Assembly (NCBI RefSeq): GCF_042434745.1
Contig: NZ_JBHLSS010000098.1
Length of the DNA stretch: 64,000 bases
Strand: one strand, 5' to 3'
Source of the DNA: Azotobacter paspali
GTDB taxonomy: Bacteria; Pseudomonadota; Gammaproteobacteria; Pseudomonadales; Pseudomonadaceae
Shown: positions 18,978 to 25,832 of the stretch, one piece after another
How positions within the stretch are numbered: position 1 is the first letter of the stretch
How the letters are laid out: the number at the start of each line of letters is the position of its first letter
Program-made: the position numbers and the translations under genes
Notes under the pieces: generated by a model
Databases searched by the model: none
Told to the model about the DNA's origin: nothing
The model's input: the letters and a program-made list of their open reading frames with translations, nothing else

Positions 18978-19285
18978 GATTCATCTCCTTGGCGATTTTG
19001 CGCAGGATGTGCGCCGGAATGTTATCGGTAGCGCCCCTGCCGTAAATCAACAGGGCCACCAGGGCTCCGCTGGCCAACTGCGCAGTGTAGATGACGCGCA
19101 CGGAACCGCTCTTGCCGCGTCCTTCAATCCCCCAGCGCACCTTGCGGCAATCACCGCTACCGGGAATGACAGCGCCGACCTCGGGATTGCTGGCGAGTAA
19201 GGTCATGAAGGCACCACGCTAATCCTCCGTCCGGTAATCGGGGCCAGAGCTTGGTGAACAGCGGGGATTCGATGATAGTCAACAT
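18964..19285 (-). pseudogene. higB: HigB-type toxin gene, inactivated
   Basis: From ATG 19285 the frame reads MLTIIESPLFTKLWP, then a one-base excess in a C4 run shifts it; the neighbouring frame continues DYRTED, meets a TAG at 19219-19221, then RGAFMTLLASNPEVGAVIPGSGDCRKVRWG and GKSGSVRVIYTAQL to a stop at 18964. The pieces add up to a full HigB/RelE-like toxin of about 106 residues. One frameshift and one nonsense codon (likely GAG to TAG) destroy it, while the downstream antitoxin is intact. Confidence 0.85.
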
Positions 19286-19496
19286 GGGCAGGGCATACGT
19301 CAGTGACGTACTTAAGGCAATCAATAGCTCAGCCAGCCATACTGTTTTCGGCAACTTCTACCATCTCCCACCACTCCATCCTATGCCGTTTCCTCTGGGT
19401 CGAGAGCAGCCGTGTTCCAGGCTTCTCTCGACGTCCGCCCTCATTTCTGACCGGACCCTCGATGACGCCCACGAACACCGCACTTGGCCGGCTGGC

Positions 19497-20118
19497 TCAC
19501 ACCTCCGTCTGTTCAGCTATCTCCAGCGCGTCGTCGACCTCAATGCCCAAGTATCTCACCGTGCTTTCGAGCTTCGTATGGCCTAGCAGTAGCTGGACAG
19601 CTCGAAGATTCTTCTTCCGTCGGTAGATCGGTGAGGCTTTTGTTCGACGCATCGTATGGGTTCCGTACGCAGTGGAGTCCAGGCCGATCGCCGTTACCCA
19701 GCCATCAACGATGCGAGCATACTGTCGGGTAGAAGGTGATCAGAATCGTGCAGCCGGCTCGGAAAGAGAAAACCCTCCGCACGGAGCATTGCGTGCCGAA
19801 TCCAGTTTCCTAGGGCGTCCCTTGTCTGCTCAGTGATCTCAAACTGCACGGGACGTTGTGTCTTCTGCTGCATGATAATGGCACGTGACGCCACGCGGTC
19901 TCCATGGGCATGTCCCGGACTCGAAGCTTGACCAGATCGCAGGCTCGCAGCTTGCTATCGATTGCCAGATTGAAAAGTGCAAGGTCGCGCGTTTTTTCAG
20001 CGATTTACAATCTGACACGGATGGCCCAGATATCCTTTAGCCTAAGCGGTGCTTTCTGACCAACCAGTTTTCCTTTATTCCAGGGCTGATGCCCTGCATT
20101 AGTAGGCGTTGCGTTCAT
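19497..20118 (-). pseudogene. Tyrosine recombinase (phage-type integrase), decayed
   Basis: Reading frames on the minus strand give WNKGKLVGQKAPLRLKDIWA, an in-frame TAA, DLALFNLAIDSKLRACDLVKL, a frameshift, IIMQQKTQRPVQFEITEQTRD and FLFPSRLHDSDHL, a second frameshift, then YGTHTMRRTKASPIYRRKK, LRAVQLLLGHTKLESTVRYLG and DDALEIAEQTEV. Active-site residues of the family are recognisable (R in SKLRACDL, H-x-x-R in THTMRR, H in LLGHTK, Y in VRYLG). Intact relatives are short site-specific integrases of about 205 residues common in Pseudomonas. One nonsense codon and two frameshifts make this copy inactive. Confidence 0.85.
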
Positions 20119-20120
20119 GA

Positions 20121-20146
20121 TTAGCTCCTCCAGATGAAGGAGCTAA
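20121..20146. repeat. Inverted repeat beside the integrase start
   Basis: TTAGCTCCT and AGGAGCTAA are perfect complements separated by 8 bp, lying 2 bp upstream of the integrase start codon. It could be an operator, a recombination-site half or the ribosome-binding region folded back on itself, since it contains the AGGAG element on both strands. Confidence 0.5.
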
Positions 20147-20339
20147 AGCTTGCAACTGTTCTGGTTAGAGGGAGCACCGATACTGCCGAATGGTCGCTGG
20201 CGACCCCTCGCTGCCGTTCGCTGTATGAGCGAAATGCCATCCATAAGCGGGCATTGATGTCGGGCATCTTTCTGAATCGACCCCACAAACCTATATTATA
20301 AATAAACAAACTACCAAGACAGCCCACTAGAGGTAGCAC

Positions 20340-20741
20340 TTGGAAACCTTCGTAGCTATCGACTCCGCCGTTTGGGGCCTTCCGGACCAGTCCGGTGATG
20401 CAGTCGTGGCCTACGAAGAGATAATCAGAGAGATTGCCGCTACCTGTCGCGTGATCGCCCATAGGCGGGATAGATTAAAGAAAGTGCGCGGAGCAGCGAG
20501 AGTGGTTGTAACAGTCGAGACCGCCCCTAGACTCGTGGATCTCTTCCACAACTCCAAGGCCGGTTACAGGGCACAGTATTACTCTAGTCCGGAGTTAGGG
20601 GAGCGGGCGAATCGCTACGCAGTAGAGCAGCTTATTCCCATTGTGCTGAGGCAACTTCATCAAGCGCACAAAAGGTCCTGTCCCTTGGACTTCGTCGAGG
20701 CATCGCTGCGCGGATTTAGCACAAAAGTATGGATTCACTAA
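20340..20741 (+). CDS. Hypothetical protein of the glmS-downstream island
   Basis: A 133-residue open frame with a TTG start at 20340, supported by AGAGG at 20329-20333 and an AT-rich stretch upstream (CTATATTATAAAT) that could hold a promoter. I do not recognise the protein: it is a soluble, mostly helical sequence (EEIIREIAATCRVIAHRRDRL; ERANRYAVEQLIPIVLRQLHQA) with no signal peptide or motif. Base composition is lower in GC than the backbone and matches the surrounding island. It may be a real accessory gene; the non-ATG start lowers confidence. Confidence 0.4.
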   Translation: METFVAIDSAVWGLPDQSGDAVVAYEEIIREIAATCRVIAHRRDRLKKVRGAARVVVTVETAPRLVDLFHNSKAGYRAQYYSSPELGERANRYAVEQLIPIVLRQLHQAHKRSCPLDFVEASLRGFSTKVWIH

Positions 20742-21022
20742 GGCCTATGGCTCAGGGCTGCTGCCAGTGTAGACTGCTTGCTATACCCTGATCACTGGAC
20801 AGCATGCGCAAAGCGCGCCAAGGGCAAGAACGCCAGAAAGAAGCTGCGTTGGAGGCGTCTGGCACCCAGGGTTGAGACTCGTTTTGAAATCAAGGGTACT
20901 GTGCTCAGTTCTGACGGCTTAGAGGTCACTGCTGCGTTCAAGAGGTGCAGGGGCTTTGAGATACACAACTTTGGTTTTACATAGTGCGCAGCCTAACTAG
21001 CGGCTCAAGGGGAGAAAGTACG

Positions 21023-21664
21023 TTGCACGGCCCAAGTCCTGAAAATAAGCATCCAATGGAAGGTTTCCCGCAGGTGTGCTTCATCAAGAACACCGTGCAA
21101 AGCCCAAACATCATCGTCGGCGATTACACTTACTATGATGATCCTAATGGTTCAGAAAACTTTGAGTGTAATGTTCTGTACCACTTCCCGTTCATTGGGG
21201 ACAAACTGATCATTGGAAAGTTTTGTTCTATCGCTCAGGGGGTTAAGTTCATCATGAATGGTGCCAATCACAAGATGTCTGGAATTTCCACTTATCCATT
21301 TCAGATCTTCGGCAATGGTTGGGAAAAGGCCATGCCAAAATCAGGCGAACTTCCTTATAAAGGCGACACCATCATTGGCCATGATGTTTGGATTGGCTAC
21401 GATACTCTCATTATGCCCGGCGTCAAAATTGGCAACGGAGCTATCATCTCTTCACGCTCAGTCGTGGTTTCAGACGTTCCCGCTTACACCATCGTTGGCG
21501 GCAATCCAGCTAAACCCATTAAACAACGTTTTGAGTTGGACACTGTCGCCACCTTGGAGTCAATAGCTTGGTGGGACTGGCCCATTGAAAAGATCACTCA
21601 ACATTTAGAGCTGATCGTGTCCGGAGACATTGAGGCCTTGCGCCGCTGTGCAGCCCATGTCTAA
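21023..21664 (+). CDS. Vat/CatB-family xenobiotic O-acetyltransferase (gene cassette)
   Basis: The 213-residue hexapeptide-repeat protein belongs to the Vat/CatB group of acetyl-CoA-dependent acetyltransferases, some of which inactivate streptogramin A or chloramphenicol. Seen features: GEYTYYD-like VGDYTYYDDPNG, IIGKFCSIAQGVKFIMNGANHKMSG with the catalytic His, TYPFQIFGNGWEKAMP, GHDVWIGYDTLIMPGVKIGNGAIISS, IVGGNPAKPIKQRF and the terminal WWDWPIEKI. TTG 21023 is preferred over GTG 20984: it has GGGGAG 9-14 bp upstream and gives MHGPSPENKHPMEG, aligning with the usual N terminus. GC is low (about 48 %). An attC-like site follows the stop at once. Substrate cannot be told from sequence. Confidence 0.85.
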   Translation: MHGPSPENKHPMEGFPQVCFIKNTVQSPNIIVGDYTYYDDPNGSENFECNVLYHFPFIGDKLIIGKFCSIAQGVKFIMNGANHKMSGISTYPFQIFGNGWEKAMPKSGELPYKGDTIIGHDVWIGYDTLIMPGVKIGNGAIISSRSVVVSDVPAYTIVGGNPAKPIKQRFELDTVATLESIAWWDWPIEKITQHLELIVSGDIEALRRCAAHV

Positions 21665-21714
21665 AAATTCAAGTTAAAGCCAGTTTGCGGCTCGCCTTAA
21701 TTCAGGCGTTAGTT
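21659..21714 (+). other. attC-like recombination site of an integron gene cassette
   Basis: Starting at the acetyltransferase stop codon, TCTAAAAATTC, GTTAAAGCC, CCTTAATTCA and GGCGTTAG occur in the order and spacing of the aadA-type 60-bp attC (TCTAACAATTC, GTTCAAGCC, GGCTTAACTCA, AGCGTTAG). The 3' GCGTTAG core is intact; the 5' core has A in place of the last C. No integron integrase gene is in the window. Confidence 0.6.
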
Positions 21715-21737
21715 AGTGTCTGCTTTCTAAAAGTATC
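21715..21737 (+). repeat. 23-bp repeated island motif, copy 1
   Basis: The 23 bases beginning AGTGTCTGCTTTC and ending AAAGTATC recur exactly at 23050-23072. Both copies follow a GTTRRRY-like core and are followed by TTGGCC/TTGTCC-type sequence, so they appear to be the shared downstream flank of cassette insertions. Confidence 0.75.
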
Positions 21738-21882
21738 ATTGGCCGCTTCTGGCCGGACTGAGCTGGACAACATCGGCATAGAGCGACACAATGCGGTCGT
21801 TCAATGTGTGAGGGAGATGCCACTTGCAAGCGGTCATTAATGTGGGCATCCGCTTTGATCCGCTAAAAAGTGGTGGGGAAAA

Positions 21883-22080
21883 ATGGATACCAGCCAAGGA
21901 CTTGATTCGATGAAACAAAATTTATGCGTAAAAATCAATCCGGAATGTATTGATCGAGCTAGCGGTGAAGTTGGCGTCAGGTTATTTTTGAAACCCATCG
22001 ACAGAAGCTTTTTCATCCCCAGCGCTGGCGCGGACTTCAGGGCATTTTGTCGAGCCATTGGATTGGATCACATATACTGA
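21883..22080 (+). CDS. Small hypothetical protein, low confidence
   Basis: A 65-residue frame (MDTSQGLDSMKQNLCVKINPECIDRA...) starts at ATG 21883, 6 bp after GGGGAAAA. It lies between the attC-like site and the next gene in the same orientation, as a small cassette gene might. No family is recognised and the frame could be chance in this lower-GC stretch. Confidence 0.25.
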   Translation: MDTSQGLDSMKQNLCVKINPECIDRASGEVGVRLFLKPIDRSFFIPSAGADFRAFCRAIGLDHIY

Positions 22081-22136
22081 CGTATCTGCATGAGCACTCA
22101 AAAAGCCGAAATCAACCGACGCGTCCGATTCAATTT

Positions 22137-22156
22137 TATGCAGACGCGTCTGCATA
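22137..22156. promoter_or_regulatory. 20-bp perfect palindrome upstream of the 22179 gene
   Basis: TATGCAGACGCGTCTGCATA is a perfect palindrome ending 22 bp before the start codon at 22179. Length and position fit an operator overlapping the promoter or leader. A shorter ACGCGT-centred echo (GACGCGTC) lies just upstream at about 22119. Confidence 0.6.
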
Positions 22157-22178
22157 CTAAGTAGTTAGGGCTCATCAA

Positions 22179-22958
22179 ATGCCGCCGTTCTCCTACGCTA
22201 AAGCGCTGCTTCAACATTTAGGCATTGCCGTTGAAGATATTCACACGTCGGATGCAGAGCAAAAGCAGGAAGCTGACTTTCTAGTCAGCTTCGGCGGCGT
22301 GCGCGTACTCATCGAAGAGAAAACGAAAGAGGATGGTCCAACCTACTTGGCGGAGCGTGCAGAGGAACTTGAGTGTGGTGAAATACATGCGGTCACACTC
22401 CCGATCTCACGCGATGAGACCCTTTCTGGTCTGATCAGGAATGCATCTCGCCAACTACGCTCATCATCGAATAAGCCTCATGGTTTTCGCCTGATGTGGT
22501 TCACTGCGGCTGGAGTACATGCCGAAGGGAAGTATGAGCAGTTCATTGCAACGCTATACGGCCGAGCCAACCTCTTAGAAATGAATGCAGCTCACTACCG
22601 GCCTTGCTACTACTTCCGGAATGCGGACTTCTTTCGCAGGGCGAAGGTAATCGACGGAGCCATCGTGGCTCACACAGATGGAAAATTTATTTTTGCGAAA
22701 CTATGCCTAAACTCTCTATCACCTCGGTATGAAGCCCTTCGGCGTTCTGCTGTTCTTCAGCCATTTGGCAGCGCCGTCGAAGATCCAATAATCTTAGAAG
22801 CTGAGGGAACTGCATTCATCCTTGATTGCGCCTTGGATAGAAAGAATGAAGGCCCCTTGCTTGCCTATCTACAAGAGAAGTACGGAACGGCGCCACTTAT
22901 GACTTTCGATCTTGGCTATACCAATGCAGCCATTCTATTGCCAAAAAATGAGCCCTAA
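22179..22958 (+). CDS. Hypothetical protein with a possible PD-(D/E)XK nuclease core
   Basis: The 259-residue protein is not recognised as a named family. Near the N terminus, EADFLVSFGGVRVLIEEKTKEDG has the spacing of a PD-(D/E)XK catalytic core (Asp on a strand, then E-x-K on the next strand), as in many restriction-type and holliday-junction nucleases. The rest is mixed alpha/beta with no signal peptide or membrane segment. GTTAGGGC at 22165 and its complement GCCCTAAC at 22951 bracket the gene, which together with the neighbouring attC-like site suggests it too arrived as a cassette or a discrete unit. A 20-bp palindrome upstream may regulate it. GC is well below that of the backbone. Confidence 0.6.
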   Translation: MPPFSYAKALLQHLGIAVEDIHTSDAEQKQEADFLVSFGGVRVLIEEKTKEDGPTYLAERAEELECGEIHAVTLPISRDETLSGLIRNASRQLRSSSNKPHGFRLMWFTAAGVHAEGKYEQFIATLYGRANLLEMNAAHYRPCYYFRNADFFRRAKVIDGAIVAHTDGKFIFAKLCLNSLSPRYEALRRSAVLQPFGSAVEDPIILEAEGTAFILDCALDRKNEGPLLAYLQEKYGTAPLMTFDLGYTNAAILLPKNEP

Positions 22959-23049
22959 CTAGATATATGGACTCTCCCCACAAGTGGTTAGTAAAGCCTT
23001 TCCAACTGGCTTTGCCCGCTTCCAAGCGCCACTCAACTCAGGCACGTTG

Positions 23050-23072
23050 AGTGTCTGCTTTCTAAAAGTATC
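23050..23072 (+). repeat. 23-bp repeated island motif, copy 2
   Basis: Exact copy of 21715-21737. Just upstream ACTCAAC and GTTGAGT form a short inverted repeat (23034-23051) that matches the RYYYAAC and GTTRRRY core consensus, though too closely spaced for a normal attC. Confidence 0.7.
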
Positions 23073-23242
23073 GTTGTCCACTCTTGGCCGATTTCTGCCC
23101 GATAAAACACGCAGTTCCGGGCCGCTTCCGGCCACAAGCAACGAATCCGTTCCAGAACGAATCCGTTCCAGTAGCCAAGTTTCAAGACAATTCTTTTTTC
23201 GTTGCCGAGATTGCTTTTAGCCGGGTTGGGCCCGCCCAGCAG

Positions 23243-23902
23243 TCATGCCGGGCCGCGGCCCCTGTCGGGCGGTCCCAGCACCGTCCGACCCGACGGGCGC
23301 AGGCGCATGCGTTGCAGGTAGTCGCGCAGGTTCTGCCGCTGCTCCAGCCAGGCCGCTGCGTCGGGCAATTGCTGCAGATAGTCCAGCATCGGGGTGAGCA
23401 GGGCGTCGGCCATGCTGTAGCGGGTGCCGCAGAAGAATGCGCGGTCGCCGAGTTGCCGGGCGAGCAGGTCTAGGGTCTGGATGGCCGCCGGCGCGGCGGC
23501 GGCCAGCGCTTCGGGATCGACGGGACGGGCCGGAGGGATCGGCGAGGCGATCAGCAGCAGGTAGCGGCGGATCAGCCGGTCGTCGACGTACAGGGCGAGC
23601 GCGGCGGACCACTGGTCCACTTCGGTGCGTTGCGCCAGGTCGCGCGGCTGCAGCGAGGATTGCGGAAAGGCCGCGTCGAGGTAGCGGCAGATGCTGGTGG
23701 TTTCGAAGACCCGCCGTTCGCCATGCAACAGCACGGGCACCTTGCCGAAGGGGTGCAGGGCCAGGTGTTCGGCACTGTGCCGGGCGATGGAGCTGCCATC
23801 CACCTGCAGGCCATGGGTGTATTCCAGCGTCTTTTCCTCGCAGTACAGCCGGACGCTGCGGGCGAAGGTGCTGAAGTCTGGGCCGAGTATGTGCGGTTTC
23901 AT
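23243..23902 (-). CDS. Glutathione S-transferase family protein
   Basis: The 219-residue protein has the GST thioredoxin-like N-terminal domain (HILGPDFSTFARSVRLYCEEKTLEY; HPFGKVPVLLHGERRVFETTSICRYLD with the cis-Pro VPVL and the ET-S glutathione-binding motif) and an all-helical C-terminal domain (AFFCGTRYSMADALLTPMLDYLQ). It probably conjugates or reduces electrophiles in the cytoplasm. ATG 23902 is preferred to the longer frame from 24007 because it starts the first GST strand. It is divergent from a TetR regulator with a clear palindromic operator between them, so it is probably the regulated target. Confidence 0.88.
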   Translation of the reverse strand: MKPHILGPDFSTFARSVRLYCEEKTLEYTHGLQVDGSSIARHSAEHLALHPFGKVPVLLHGERRVFETTSICRYLDAAFPQSSLQPRDLAQRTEVDQWSAALALYVDDRLIRRYLLLIASPIPPARPVDPEALAAAAPAAIQTLDLLARQLGDRAFFCGTRYSMADALLTPMLDYLQQLPDAAAWLEQRQNLRDYLQRMRLRPSGRTVLGPPDRGRGPA

Positions 23903-23947
23903 GGGGTGTTCCCGGATGGTGAGGAACTCGCATGGTGACGGCCACGA

Positions 23948-23969
23948 CCTTATGTTCAAGAACATAAGG
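23948..23969. promoter_or_regulatory. TetR-type operator between gst and tetR
   Basis: CCTTATGTTC and its exact complement GAACATAAGG are separated by AA, a 22-bp perfect palindrome midway between two divergent starts (23902 minus, 24020 plus). The position fits simultaneous control of the transferase and autoregulation of the TetR gene. Confidence 0.8.
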
Positions 23970-24019
23970 CGCGTTTTTGGCAGACTGCCCGCCAGTGTTC
24001 CTTGCAAGGAGAAAAGCCC

Positions 24020-24580
24020 ATGTCCTGGCCCGCCACGCAGCGCGCAGCGACCCGCCAGCGGATTCTGGAGAGCGCGGCGCGCCTATTTGCCCTGGAGGGT
24101 TTCGAGCAGGTCAGCATCGAGGCGATCACGCGGGAGGCCGGTTTGACGCGCGGCGCCTTCTATCATCACTTTTCCTCCAAGACCGAACTGTATGGCGAGG
24201 CGATCCAGGTCGCGGCCCGCCAAGGCGGTCAACTGCTCGAGCAGGCGGGCGCCGGTGGCCTGCGGCGGCTGGTGGAGAGTTATCTGTGCATGGAGCACCG
24301 CGACGGCGGCCGGATGTGCTGTCCGCTGGCCTTCCTGGCGACCGATGCCGCTCGGCAGGATGCGGTGATCCGTGGCAGCTATACCCGGACGTTCGAAGCG
24401 TTCGTGGCCCGCCTGGAAACCGGGATGCCGGCGACGGCGACCGGCACGCGGCTGCGCGCCTTGCAGGTCGCGGTGGGCATGATCGGCGGATTGGCTTTGG
24501 CCCGCGCGGTCGACGACGCCGAGCTGGCCGAGGAAATCCTGGCGGCTTGCCAGACCGGCTGTCTGTCCCTGCTGGAGTAA
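24020..24580 (+). CDS. TetR-family transcriptional regulator
   Basis: The 186-residue protein has the TetR N-terminal DNA-binding domain (TRQRILESAARLFALEGFEQVSIEAITREAGLTRGAFYHHFSSKTELYGEAI) and a helical ligand domain with the block CPLAFLATDAARQDAVIRGSYTRTF seen in AcrR/NemR-like members. ATG 24020 has AAGGAGA upstream (24006-24012). It most likely represses the divergent glutathione transferase through the 23948-23969 palindrome and is relieved by an electrophile or drug-like ligand; the ligand is unknown. Confidence 0.92.
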   Translation: MSWPATQRAATRQRILESAARLFALEGFEQVSIEAITREAGLTRGAFYHHFSSKTELYGEAIQVAARQGGQLLEQAGAGGLRRLVESYLCMEHRDGGRMCCPLAFLATDAARQDAVIRGSYTRTFEAFVARLETGMPATATGTRLRALQVAVGMIGGLALARAVDDAELAEEILAACQTGCLSLLE

Positions 24581-24788
24581 GTCGGGTCGCCTGGATTAAA
24601 GCGGCTCCGGCGCGAAAACCGGGCTTTCGCCATGCCCGGTGCGTGCTCCCGAAAGAACGGGATTGCCGGACATCGGCCCGGATCACCGGGGCTTGCGCTG
24701 GCGAACAGGTTCCGCCACGTTCGCCGGATGGATCATGCACGGCATGAACCGAACGCCCTGTGCCGGGTGAGGCACCGATATTCGAGAA

Positions 24789-25346
24789 TTATATGGAACG
24801 GTTGATGCGTGGCAGGATGAGCATGCTGGGCGTACGCGCGAAGGGCTCTTCTTTTTCCCGGATTTTATTCTGGGCAGTCTCGTTCCACTTCCACGGAGGC
24901 GAACGCTCGGACTCCGGCAAGGCCCATAATCCTTGCTTGGCCTTGCGTGCCCGGTTCTCGAGATTCAAGAGCCCTTCGTCGAGGTTGTACAGGCGACTGG
25001 TCCAAGCCGCGCCGGAGCTGACCATCCTGGCATTTACATCGATGTTCTCGACATAGACGCGTCCTACCAGGCGGTCATATTGGTCGGTTGCCTGCACCTG
25101 AATCACGACCCGCTTTCCCAGCACCAGATCGCTCAACGCCTTTCGGGAAACGGAGCCATAGGGCTGTCGGGATGTCGGGGTTTCGATCTTGGCCAGTTTC
25201 ACACCGACCAGTTTCCTGGTGTCCACTAGGCAGAAGAAGCTACTGCCATCGGTGACATCGACCACTTTCTTGCAGGAGGTGTTGTCGGCGGAAGCGAAGG
25301 TGGTTACTACTGGTAGCAAAGAAACAGCGAACAACTTGAATCGCAT
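24789..25346 (-). CDS. Secreted SNase-like (thermonuclease) domain protein
   Basis: The 185-residue protein starts with a signal peptide (MRFKLFAVSLLPVVTTFASA) followed by an SNase-like OB fold: VVDVTDGSSFFCLVD, VKLAKIETPTSRQPYGSVSRKALSDLVLGKRV, DQYDRLVGRVYVENIDVNARMVSSGAAW and ENRARKAKQGLWA. Several positions match Staphylococcus-type nucleases, but the first catalytic arginine (normally in VRLAGID) is Lys here and the acidic pair is IETP rather than IDAPE, so nuclease activity is uncertain. It would act in the periplasm or outside. It stands alone between tetR and the sucrose regulon. Confidence 0.8.
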   Translation of the reverse strand: MRFKLFAVSLLPVVTTFASADNTSCKKVVDVTDGSSFFCLVDTRKLVGVKLAKIETPTSRQPYGSVSRKALSDLVLGKRVVIQVQATDQYDRLVGRVYVENIDVNARMVSSGAAWTSRLYNLDEGLLNLENRARKAKQGLWALPESERSPPWKWNETAQNKIREKEEPFARTPSMLILPRINRSI

Positions 25347-25832
25347 AGAACTTCCTGGTTCTGATATCAGAGTGTTATTACCTTATTGAAGAATGAAAAT
25401 AAATCAAGTTGTTCGCTCGTCTAAAAGCAGTAGGCAGCCAATCTCTGGCGAAGCGAAATTTTCACACCAATTACCGCATTTCTTAACTATAAGGCATCTT
25501 CCGGCACTGTGATATCCGGGCAACGGGGGACTTGCCCCTGTCGAACGGATATCGGTATTTACTTGGGCTGATGTGGCTGCTAATCGCCGATATGGGTGCG
25601 GAATGAGTGATATTTCAGGACACCGCAAGAATGCAATTGGCTGTGGTGCCCGAAAGAACCGGCCGGGTATTTCGAGGGTCGGGCTCGGATCGGAAGGTCA
25701 TGCTTTCGGCCGCAGGCCTTCTGATATCCGGGATATCTTGCGCTCGTGCCGTCTGCTCGGCGTCAAATGTCGGCGTATGGCCCATTCGCTTTTCGAGCTC
25801 GAGCAGGGGGCTTTCCCGACTCTCGAGCGCCA
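25347..25832. other. Intergenic region, no gene seen
   Basis: About 490 bp with short GATATC-containing inverted segments (GATATCCGGG near 25510 and 25722) but no supported gene. It separates the SNase-like gene from the sucrose regulator, both on the minus strand. Confidence 0.5.

Noticed and set aside
20778..20984. A 68-codon frame ahead of the acetyltransferase.
   Set aside because: It starts with TTG without a ribosome-binding site and shows no similarity or domain; likely chance.
20990..21060. GCCTAAC at 20990-20996 considered as the start of a second attC site before the acetyltransferase.
   Set aside because: No matching GTTRRRY core or central arms could be found at the right distance downstream, so a site cannot be supported.
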